Origin: Lysobacteraceae bacterium
GTDB lineage: Bacteria; Pseudomonadota; Gammaproteobacteria; Xanthomonadales; Rhodanobacteraceae
NCBI GenBank assembly: GCA_018971925.1
Contig: JAGWZT010000050.1
Location: forward strand, 1-9,692
Direction of reading: 5' to 3'
Length of the DNA stretch: 9,692 bases
Position numbers and translations under genes: made by a program. Below are positions 1-5,683 of the stretch, in pieces. Within the stretch, counting starts at the first letter, position 1, and each line of letters begins with the position of its first letter. The notes beneath the pieces were generated by a model that had not been told where the DNA came from, did no database searches, and worked only from the letters and a program-made list of their open reading frames with translations.

Positions 1-491
1 TTGTAGAGCTCCGCCCTGTCGCCGTTTTCGTCAGCAACGGCCTGGGTCGCCTGCGCACGCTGGGCCAGAGGAATCTTCGAGGCATCGTGCATTGCCACGT
101 CGCCGTTGTGGGTCAAGCCGATGGCGCCGGACGCGAACAGGCTTTGCAGGGTGGAATGGAAGCGGCTGCGCATGCGCGATTCGATCGCTTCGATCGCGGG
201 CGTCTGCACCTCCAGGTTCGCCGGCTCGGCGGCGCTCGCAGCCGGGATCACGGCGTCCAGGACGAGCATGGCAAGCGGTTGCCGCTGCGCCGGGTCGCTC
301 GCGCCGGAGGACGGGGGCGGCGTGCTGCTGGCCGGTGCGGGCGCGGCACCGCCGGCGTCCGGTCCCATGATGTTGCTGATGACCTTGTCGGCGGCCTTCT
401 GTGCGGCGGCGGCCGGGAAGTACACGTTGATGGTTACGCAACCCGCCAGCAACGCGAGCATGGTGGCGAGTGCAAACACGGGCTTGCGCAT
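1..491 (-). CDS. YdbL-like DUF1318 lipoprotein, C-terminus cut by window edge
   Basis: 163 codons are visible; the 3' end lies beyond the left edge. The ATG at 489-491 follows a good Shine-Dalgarno (AGGAGA) six nt upstream. Residues 1-18 form a lipoprotein signal with lipobox L15-A-G-C18; Val at +2 predicts outer-membrane retention. The mature part opens with VTINVYFPAAAAQKAADKVI (19-38), then a Pro/Ser/Ala linker (about 44-68), a second hydrophobic stretch ending in an ASAA signal-peptidase-like site (about 72-88), and the DUF1318 region from about 98 on (AIEAIESRM, GAIGLTHNG, DENGDRAELY). DUF1318 is the YdbL family; in E. coli YdbL is a soluble periplasmic protein that works with YdbH and the lipoprotein YnbE. 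The gene lies 140 nt downstream of a ydbH homologue on the same strand, which supports the family call. The lipid anchor and YnbE-like N-terminus suggest that YnbE and YdbL functions are combined here (inference). The function itself is not shown by the sequence. Confidence 0.8.
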   Translation of the reverse strand, partial: MRKPVFALATMLALLAGCVTINVYFPAAAAQKAADKVISNIMGPDAGGAAPAPASSTPPPSSGASDPAQRQPLAMLVLDAVIPAASAAEPANLEVQTPAIEAIESRMRSRFHSTLQSLFASGAIGLTHNGDVAMHDASKIPLAQRAQATQAVADENGDRAELY

Positions 492-631
492 CACGGATCT
501 CCTGATTACGGAAAGCGGCGTCATCGCCAAGGCGAACATGCCGAAGTTTACAGCGCGGCCGGGAAGGCAAGGTTCCCGCACGCAATCGGGAGATGGATTG
601 CCGGCGGCGGGATGTCCACGCAGCCCGCGCA
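492..631 (-). promoter_or_regulatory. ydbH-ydbL spacer, possible leader of the lipoprotein gene
   Basis: This 140-nt spacer is open in frame with the lipoprotein gene (an upstream ATG pair lies near 630), but there is no lipoprotein-like sequence in that extension, so I read it as non-coding. Reading the minus strand, a TGTAAACT element near 545-552 resembles an extended -10 box, yet no -35 lies at proper spacing (a TTGCCT is only 14 nt upstream). A small inverted repeat sits at 560-578 (CGGGAA, 7-nt loop, TTCCCG). No separate ynbE-like ORF was found. A promoter here is only a weak suggestion. Confidence 0.25.
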
Positions 632-2659
632 TCATTCGATCACCGGTGCGTTGCCTTCGGTGACTGACTTCAGGCGGCCGACCAGCGTTGCCCAATCCAC
701 CGCGCGCTCGTGTCCGATCACGGTGATGTGCGGCAGGCCGCTGCCTTCCACGATCGTGTACCCGTTGCCGTCCGCATCCGGATCGGGCGAAATTCCGCCC
801 ATGCTGCACACGCCCTTCGCCAGCTTGCAGCTCAGGCCAATCCGCGAATAACCGAAAGTCTTGAACAACCGCAGCGCCATGCCCTGCAGTCCGCCGGCGA
901 TGCCGCCGCCGCCGACCTGGGTAAGGCTCTTGATGGCGTTCTGGCTGATCTTGCCGCCGCCGTTCGCGGTCAGGTCGGCATCGAACGTGACAGGTTTCCA
1001 GTCGACGAGTTTGAGTCCGCGGATGGCGCCATCCATCCGTCCGGTGATCTGCCCGAACCCGAACACACTGGTGAGCTGGGCCAGGTCGAGTTGGTCCATG
1101 TCGACGTCGGCCGCCAGTTCGGGCGTATTGCCGAACGGGCGCTGCATGCTCAGGTTGGTGACACTCACCGAACCGCCGAAGGCATTCAGCGAAAGACCGC
1201 CGCCAAAAACCAGATCGTTGCCGCGATAAACCAGGTCCGGGACCGCGCCACCGAGCTTGCCGCCGAACGCGGGCCATCCGAGCGCCGTGCACAACTGATC
1301 GACATCGACGTTGGCGACCGAGAACGCCGCGGACAGGCGCTGCGACTTCACTTCATCCGGCCGCCATTCGAACCTTCCCACCTGGAAGGTGCCGCCGAAC
1401 AGCCCCACGCTCACCGGCGCGCGCAAGCGCAAGACGCCGTCATCGTCCTTCAGGCCGAGGCTGGCGCGGCCGAAGTCGAGCCGGTACAAGGACAGCGCAT
1501 TCCATTTCAGTTGCGTGGCGGGTCGTGTCGCACCCGCGCGCCAATCCAGGCCGCCATCGAGGCCGGCCACCGCGAGGCTGCCGCCATGGCTGTCGAGCGT
1601 CACGTCCCTGGCCTTGAGGTCGATGACACGCGGTCCGTTGCTGCCGAGGTCCAGCGCGCCACTGATGCTGCCGGACGTCGTGAGCGAATTGAACCCCGTC
1701 AGGCTGCGCACCAGGGTCGTACCGTACCGCGCATAGGCGGCCGGAAATGTCGCCTCGAAACGCTTCAACGCGAGCTTGTCTAGGGCGCCGTGGCGGTCGA
1801 AACCGACGCTTCCCGACAGGCGCAGCGCATCCGGGTCATCGAAATCGAGTGAATCCAGTGCAATTCCCGCCGGCCCGAAACTGCCGGCGACGTGCAGGCC
1901 GACCGGATTCTCCGGCAGTTGCGCGAACAAGGGACCGAGCAGCAGCTGACCGCCGTGCAATTGGCCATCCCACATCACGCTGGCAGTCGCCAGGCCGGTG
2001 TCGATCCTGAAGTTGCCCTGCGCGCCCAGCTTTTGCGCGGCCATCGTGCCGCTTTTGCTGTCGAGGTCGGCATTGCTGACCGACACGCGCCCCGAGACCC
2101 GCGTGTCGCCCTGCGCCAGATCAATTGCCACGTCGCCCGCAAGCGTTCCGCTGTTGAGCCGGCCATCCGGCCACACGGCGGCGAGCACGCCCTTGAGCCA
2201 TGCCAACGGGACGGCGGCGAGCTTCACCTGCAGGTGCGACGGCTGATCGAGCGGCAGTTGCGCGTTGAGATTGCTCTTGCCCTGGACGACATCCACCTCG
2301 AGGTTGCCGCCATCGCGATCATAGAGGATGGTGAGGCCGGCATCGGCCAAGGCATTGCCCGGCGCCTTTTGGGTGGCCACGTGGCCGACGAATTTCCACG
2401 CGCTGCCGTCGGCCCGCTGCGGCTGACCCTGCAGGGTCAGCGCAACGTCGTGCCAGCCCAGCGTCGGGATCGAAGCCTTGGCGGCCTCGATGCGCAGCAC
2501 CGGTTTGCCATCGGCGCCAAGCGAAGCCTCGGCGTGTACCCGGGTCAGCTCGACCCCCGGCAGCGTGAGCGTCGCGGCCTGCATCTGCACGGCGGCCTGC
2601 GCGCATGCGCACGCCAGCATCAAGCACGCAGCCACCAGACACTGGTGCCAACTTGCCAC
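632..2659 (-). CDS. ydbH: YdbH-family AsmA-like envelope protein
   Basis: The product has 675 residues. YdbH belongs with TamB and YhdP among the AsmA-like, repeating beta-groove proteins that span the periplasm and carry phospholipids to the outer membrane in E. coli. The evidence is the long, Gly-rich, beta-strand-like sequence with repeated short hydrophobic/polar alternation, and a C-terminal block (about 565-665) typical of the family: GGGKISQNAIKSLTQVGGGG, then IAGGLQGMALRLFKTFGYSR, then YTIVEGSGLP and VIGHERAVDW. The start is a GTG; an in-frame TAG at 2717-2719 and no other start codon in between make it the only conventional choice. The N-terminus has a short hydrophobic run (7-20) ending AQA-A22, resembling a cleavable signal more than a long membrane anchor, and lacks basic residues. 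It is shorter than E. coli YdbH (about 880 residues). The DUF1318 lipoprotein gene follows 140 nt downstream. The family call is fairly firm; the transport role is by homology. Confidence 0.78.
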   Translation of the reverse strand: MASWHQCLVAACLMLACACAQAAVQMQAATLTLPGVELTRVHAEASLGADGKPVLRIEAAKASIPTLGWHDVALTLQGQPQRADGSAWKFVGHVATQKAPGNALADAGLTILYDRDGGNLEVDVVQGKSNLNAQLPLDQPSHLQVKLAAVPLAWLKGVLAAVWPDGRLNSGTLAGDVAIDLAQGDTRVSGRVSVSNADLDSKSGTMAAQKLGAQGNFRIDTGLATASVMWDGQLHGGQLLLGPLFAQLPENPVGLHVAGSFGPAGIALDSLDFDDPDALRLSGSVGFDRHGALDKLALKRFEATFPAAYARYGTTLVRSLTGFNSLTTSGSISGALDLGSNGPRVIDLKARDVTLDSHGGSLAVAGLDGGLDWRAGATRPATQLKWNALSLYRLDFGRASLGLKDDDGVLRLRAPVSVGLFGGTFQVGRFEWRPDEVKSQRLSAAFSVANVDVDQLCTALGWPAFGGKLGGAVPDLVYRGNDLVFGGGLSLNAFGGSVSVTNLSMQRPFGNTPELAADVDMDQLDLAQLTSVFGFGQITGRMDGAIRGLKLVDWKPVTFDADLTANGGGKISQNAIKSLTQVGGGGIAGGLQGMALRLFKTFGYSRIGLSCKLAKGVCSMGGISPDPDADGNGYTIVEGSGLPHITVIGHERAVDWATLVGRLKSVTEGNAPVIE

Positions 2660-2785
2660 GACTGTCCTTTTCGATGAAACTGAACGTGATTGTGCCAGCG
2701 CGTGCCCGAACGGAAGCTAAGGGAAACGGCGCGACGCCCGGGCGGGTGCGGCAGGCATCGTCATGGACTCTCCGAGGGGCAAGCC
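2660..2785. promoter_or_regulatory. Divergent intergenic region, ydbH / REC-HPt gene
   Basis: This 126-nt region separates two divergently transcribed genes, so promoters for both are expected within it or in the gene starts. I see no convincing sigma-70 boxes. The best minus-strand -10 candidate is CACAAT near 2690, with only a poor -35. The middle part contains a short palindrome, GCCCGGGC, around 2736-2743. Its role as a shared control region is inferred from layout only. Confidence 0.35.
2665..2670 (-). promoter_or_regulatory. Ribosome binding site fixing the ydbH GTG start
   Basis: On the minus strand the sequence AAAGGA lies five nt before the GTG at 2657-2659. Together with the upstream in-frame stop it fixes this start codon. 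Confidence 0.65.
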
Positions 2786-3508
2786 ATGGACAAGGAGGCC
2801 GCGCGATTCAGGGCACTTCTGGCCGAGGACGACACGGTCAGCCGGCAGTTCCTGTGCGAGGCCATACGGGCCTGCGGGGGCGAGCCCACCGCCTGCGCGG
2901 ACGGACCGGTGGCCCTTGCCCGCGCGCGCGACGGCAACTGGAACCTGCTCATCCTCGACCACCACCTTCCGGGAATGAACGGCGAAGCGGTACTGGCGGC
3001 ATTGCGGGCCGACCCCGGCGGCGGTCCTGTCCCGCCGGCCATCGCCACGACGGCTGAACCCGGCAGCGCCAGCGCAATGCTGCTGGGGGCCGGCTTCGCG
3101 CAGGTGCTACCCAAGCCCGTTTCACTCGAAGTGCTGCGCGCCACCCTGGCGTCGTTCGGCTGCGAGACGGATCCATTCGATGACGGCAATGCCTTGCGTG
3201 CCTGCGGTTCGCTGTCGGCCGTCGAACGCCTGCGGCGCCTGTTCGCCGAGCAGGAATTGCCGCGGATACAGGATGAATTCGAACGGCACGCCGATGATCC
3301 TCAGGCGCTGGCCCCGACCCTGCACCGGCTGCTGGCGTCGTGCGGTTTTTGCGGTGCCACCGCGCTCGCGCGTGGCTGCGGCATCCTGCATGACGCACTG
3401 GTTTCCGGCGACCCAGGCCGCATCGACGCGGCCATGCAGGGGTTCGCCAGGGCCCTGCACGAAACCCGCGAAACGCTGCATGCAAAATTGATTGGAACCC
3501 GTGACTGA
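2786..3508 (+). CDS. Stand-alone receiver-HPt phosphorelay protein
   Basis: The product has 240 residues. The ATG at 2786 follows GAGGGG (2774-2779) at six nt; a longer in-frame start at 2690 has no such site and adds an Arg-rich, non-homologous tail. Residues 10-125 are a response-regulator receiver: acidic pair E14/D15, phospho-acceptor D58 in ILDHHLPGMNG, switch Thr T88/T89 and Lys110 in LPKPV. Residues about 145-235 look like a helical HPt domain: H180 in LHRLLASCGFCGATAL matches the phospho-histidine motif HxLKGS, but with Lys to Leu (183) and Gly to Ala (184). There is no DNA-binding or output enzyme domain, so it should pass phosphate between a hybrid kinase and another regulator. It has eight cysteines, including a C186-G-F-C189 pair next to the histidine. 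No kinase gene is adjacent, so the partners are unknown. The receiver call is firm; the HPt call is fairly likely. Confidence 0.82.
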   Translation: MDKEAARFRALLAEDDTVSRQFLCEAIRACGGEPTACADGPVALARARDGNWNLLILDHHLPGMNGEAVLAALRADPGGGPVPPAIATTAEPGSASAMLLGAGFAQVLPKPVSLEVLRATLASFGCETDPFDDGNALRACGSLSAVERLRRLFAEQELPRIQDEFERHADDPQALAPTLHRLLASCGFCGATALARGCGILHDALVSGDPGRIDAAMQGFARALHETRETLHAKLIGTRD

Positions 3509-3520
3509 AGTCACCTGGGT
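3497..3520 (+). terminator. Hairpin spanning the stop codon of the REC-HPt gene
   Basis: ACCC-GTGAC (3497-3505) pairs with GTCAC (3510-3514) and, after a 2-nt bulge, GGGT (3517-3520). The 4-nt loop TGAA is the stop codon plus one base. It would make a nine-pair hairpin at the end of the message, but no T-run follows, so it is not a classical intrinsic terminator. It may instead protect the 3' end. No clear terminator for recO was seen in the rest of the 152-nt convergent spacer (3509-3660). Confidence 0.35.
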
Positions 3521-3660
3521 GCATTCGAAACCGCTGTCGTGAAAAGTCGGGGCGAAGGCGGGCGCCGGCACCACGGACGATTACCCGCCGTCAATTACCC
3601 AGCGTACGCGAGGCGGTCAGTATCCGGCCGTGTGAAGCCACAGCTCCGAGACAACGACAA

Positions 3661-4386
3661 TCAGGTTCGCCCGCGCAAACGAACCCCGCCAAGCACCCGC
3701 CACGATTGCAGGCCGCGTTCGCCCACATGGACGCCGATCAGGGTTCGCATCAGCCGGCGCAAGGCGGCGAGGTCTTCCGCGTCCCGCGGCACGGCATCCG
3801 AGGCAAGCGCGAGCAACGCGCTGCCGCGCACGCGCGCGCCAGTCCCCCCGGTTCCGGTGGCCGCGACCGGACCCAGTTCGGGAACATAGTCATAGACCTG
3901 CTCGGGCTCGACCGGCGCGCCGCTTTCGGCTTCGGTTTCAAGCTGCAATGCGTAACCCGTCGCGGCCAGGAGGTCACGCTCGAAACGGCGCAGGCTCCAG
4001 GCCAGCGAACGGGTCGCGGCCAATTCATCCAGCAATGCGGCGTAACGGTCGAACAGCGCCGGGTGCGGGTCGTCGCGCGCGGTCAGCCGCACCATCAATT
4101 CGTTGACGTACATCGCCGACATCAAGGTGTCGCCGCGCAATGCGGGTGGATTCCGCACGGGTTCGGCCGCCGTCAGGGTCTGCAACTCGCCGCGCCCGGA
4201 CCAGTCCAGTTGCAGCGCCTGCAAAGGTTCCAGCGCGGAGCGCGGCAGGCGTGCACGTGCGCTGCGAACACCGCGCGCGACCAATCCGACACGGCCGTGG
4301 TCGCGCGTGAACGCCTCCAGCAGCAGGCTGGTTTCGCGCCACGCGCGTGCGTGCAGGATGTAGGCGGGTTGGGATTCGACGCGCAT
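3661..4386 (-). CDS. recO: DNA repair protein RecO
   Basis: The product has 241 residues, a normal length for the family. RecO works with RecR and RecF to load RecA onto SSB-coated single-stranded DNA and can anneal complementary strands. The N-terminal OB-fold region (about 1-80) is recognisable from QPAYILHARAWRETSLLLEA, FTRDHGRVGLVARGVR and the following SALEPLQAL. A helical C-terminal part follows (MYVNELMVRL, LRRFERDLLAATGY, then the end LQSWRVLGGVRLRGR). There is no cysteine in the protein, so the zinc site known from some RecO proteins is absent. I chose the ATG at 4384-4386 because homology begins there; the frame stays open to 4530 but the added residues look unrelated. No Shine-Dalgarno precedes this ATG. 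It is the last gene of the lepA-recO cluster, 223 nt after era, a gap filled with repeats. Confidence 0.93.
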   Translation of the reverse strand: MRVESQPAYILHARAWRETSLLLEAFTRDHGRVGLVARGVRSARARLPRSALEPLQALQLDWSGRGELQTLTAAEPVRNPPALRGDTLMSAMYVNELMVRLTARDDPHPALFDRYAALLDELAATRSLAWSLRRFERDLLAATGYALQLETEAESGAPVEPEQVYDYVPELGPVAATGTGGTGARVRGSALLALASDAVPRDAEDLAALRRLMRTLIGVHVGERGLQSWRVLGGVRLRGRT

Positions 4387-4410
4387 TGGTTGAGGCGTGA
4401 AAGTAAGGCC

Positions 4411-4452
4411 GTTATTCCGGGGCCATCGCGGGGTTATCGCGATGGAACCCGA
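4411..4452 (+). repeat. Palindromic interspersed repeat, copy A
   Basis: The copy starts GTTATTCCGGGG and ends GGAACCCGAC. Its core is a perfect 8-bp stem, CCATCGCG (4423-4430) with CGCGATGG (4438-4445), and a 7-nt loop; CGGG/CCCG can extend it. The same end motifs with different inner stems occur at 4556-4594 (inverted) and 7768-7812. It resembles the REP-like repeats of GTCATTCC type scattered through many proteobacterial genomes (general knowledge, not checked here). Confidence 0.6.
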
Positions 4453-4454
4453 CT

Positions 4455-4476
4455 GCGTTTGCAGGACTGCAAACGC
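4455..4476. repeat. Inverted repeat in the recO-era spacer
   Basis: GCGTTTGCAG (4455-4464) and CTGCAAACGC (4467-4476) are perfect inverted arms two nt apart. A realistic fold has nine pairs and a 4-nt loop. It lies between repeat copies A and B. Confidence 0.55.
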
Positions 4477-4502
4477 GAACGCCGCAGGCGGCTCGAAGAG
4501 GA

Positions 4503-4519
4503 CGCCGCAGGATGCGGCG
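4503..4519. repeat. Second inverted repeat in the recO-era spacer
   Basis: CGCCGCA (4503-4509) pairs with TGCGGCG (4513-4519) around a GGA loop, a compact GC-rich 7-bp hairpin. A smaller one, GCCGC-AG-GCGGC, lies just to its left. Confidence 0.45.
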
Positions 4520-4555
4520 CATCTATCCATTTTGACTTGCCGGAAACAGCAAGAT

Positions 4556-4594
4556 GGATTCCTGGTTCCGCTCTACGAGCGGCCCCGGAATGAC
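4556..4594 (-). repeat. Palindromic interspersed repeat, copy B (inverted)
   Basis: Read on the minus strand, this copy starts GTCATTCCGGGGCC and ends GGAACCAGGAATCC. The inner stem is CCGCTC/GAGCGG with a 3-nt loop, and ATTCC/GGAAT can pair outside it. Its first 14 bases match copy A at 13 positions, so A and B form an inverted pair around a 184-nt block (4411-4594) inside the operon. Confidence 0.6.
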
Positions 4595-4609
4595 GACAAG
4601 AGTTTCGTG

Positions 4610-5515
4610 CTACTCATACCCGAATTGTTTCAGCGCAGCCTCGTCATCCGACCAGCCGGCGCGCACGCGCACCCACAATTTGAGAAATACCTTGCGGTCG
4701 AGCAAGGCCTCGATGCTGCGGCGCGCCGCGCTTCCGATGGCTTTGGCGCGGCGTCCGCCCGCGCCGATCACGATGGCCTTCTGGCCTTCGCGTTCCACCC
4801 ACACCACCGCGGCGATTTCGGTGATGCCGTCGGAGCGGTCCTCGAAACGCTCGATCTCGACCGTGGTCGCGTACGGCAGTTCCTCGCCCAATTGGCGCAT
4901 CAACTGTTCGCGCACCAGCTCGGCGGCCAGAAAACGTTCACTGCGGTCGGTGAAGGTATCCGTGTCGTAGCTTGGCCCGGCTGCCGGCAAGCGTGCCAGG
5001 ATCGCGCGCTCGAGTTCGGCGAGTCCAGAACGCTTTTCCGCGCTGATCAGGAACACCCCGTCCCAGTTTCGATCGCGCACAAGGCCCTCCACGAATGGCA
5101 GCAGCTTCGACTTGTCGGCGATGCGATCGACCTTGTTGACCGCCAACAGGCACGGGATCGCGCGCTCCGCGACCGCCGCGTAAACCGCGGTGTCCTCGTC
5201 GTCCCAGTGCCCGGCCGCAACCACCTGAACCGCCAAATTCGCGTCGGCGATCGCCGCGTGCACCGCGCGGTTCAGGCTGCGGTTGATCGCGCGCTTCGCC
5301 TCGCGATGCAGGCCCGGCGTATCGAGGTACAGAATCTGCCCGCCCGCCGGATTGGCGATGCCGAGAATGCGCTGCCGCGTGGTATGCGCCCGCGGCGTGA
5401 CGATGGAGAGATGCGCATCGATCAGCGCGTTCAGCAAGGTGGACTTGCCGACGTTCGGCCGGCCCACGATGGCGACGCTGCCGCAATGGAAATTTTCGTT
5501 CGCCAATGGTCTCAT
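4610..5515 (-). CDS. era: GTPase Era
   Basis: The product has 301 residues, the same length as E. coli Era. Era is an essential GTPase that binds 16S rRNA near its 3' end and helps mature the 30S subunit at the inner face of the membrane. The G motifs are clear: G1 GRPNVGKS (18-25), a T45/T46 switch, G3 DTPG (65-68), G4 NKVD (127-130) and G5 SAE (158-160). The KH domain follows, with VEREGQKAIVIGAGGRRAKA holding the GxxG loop, and the usual end LWVRVRAGWSDDEAALKQFG. The ATG at 5513-5515 starts just before the conserved FHCGSVAIVGRPN; the frame stays open to 5653 but the extra residues are Pro/Arg-rich and unrelated. No good Shine-Dalgarno precedes this ATG, and a strong hairpin ends 31 nt upstream, so its translation may depend on RNA structure or processing (inference). 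Confidence 0.97.
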   Translation of the reverse strand: MRPLANENFHCGSVAIVGRPNVGKSTLLNALIDAHLSIVTPRAHTTRQRILGIANPAGGQILYLDTPGLHREAKRAINRSLNRAVHAAIADANLAVQVVAAGHWDDEDTAVYAAVAERAIPCLLAVNKVDRIADKSKLLPFVEGLVRDRNWDGVFLISAEKRSGLAELERAILARLPAAGPSYDTDTFTDRSERFLAAELVREQLMRQLGEELPYATTVEIERFEDRSDGITEIAAVVWVEREGQKAIVIGAGGRRAKAIGSAARRSIEALLDRKVFLKLWVRVRAGWSDDEAALKQFGYE

Positions 5516-5546
5516 CCGGAATCGCGGTGGTGAGCAGTCAGGGCGA

Positions 5547-5589
5547 GGCCGGGCGCTTACGCGATGCCGGTGGCATCGCGTGCCCGGCC
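5547..5589 (-). promoter_or_regulatory. Long hairpin just upstream of era, possible RNase III target
   Basis: Two perfect arms nest. The outer arms are GGCCGGGC (5547-5554) and GCCCGGCC (5582-5589). The inner arms are ACGCGATGCC (5559-5568) and GGCATCGCGT (5572-5581), with a 3-nt loop and one 4-nt bulge (5555-5558). That gives 18 pairs, exceptional for a spacer. It would form in the RNA between rnc and era. RNase III cuts long stems, and in E. coli cuts its own leader; a similar control here is inference. Confidence 0.6.
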
Positions 5590-5594
5590 AAGCG

Positions 5595-5619
5595 ACCGGC
5601 CAAGGATGGCCAGGCCGGT
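5595..5619 (-). promoter_or_regulatory. Second hairpin in the rnc-era spacer
   Basis: ACCGGCC (5595-5601) pairs with GGCCGGT (5613-5619) around an 11-nt loop. Its arms share the GGCCGG/CCGGCC core with the outer arms of the neighbouring hairpin at 5547-5589, so the two structures could exchange partners. Confidence 0.45.
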
Positions 5620-5683
5620 ACCCGGCGCCATGGATGGCTGCTTGCTGGAACATTCAAGATCACTCACTCCCACGACGCGGCGA

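Noticed and set aside
492..630. N-terminal extension of the DUF1318 lipoprotein from an ATG near 630
   Set aside because: The extension would bury the lipoprotein signal, and AGGAGA lies at proper spacing before the ATG at 491.
710..1783. 357-codon plus-strand ORF opposite ydbH
   Set aside because: It is antisense to a well-supported gene, has a low-complexity Arg/Ala-rich product without a recognisable domain, and long antisense frames are expected in GC-rich DNA.
2690..2785. Longer start for the REC-HPt gene
   Set aside because: The added 32 residues are Arg-rich and unlike a receiver domain start, while the ATG at 2786 has a good ribosome binding site.
4411..4594. CRISPR array
   Set aside because: The repeats are palindromic, few, inverted to each other and differ inside; there are no regular spacers or cas genes.
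4397..5533. 378-codon plus-strand ORF opposite era
   Set aside because: It mirrors era almost end to end, shows no domain and runs through the palindromic repeats of the recO-era spacer.
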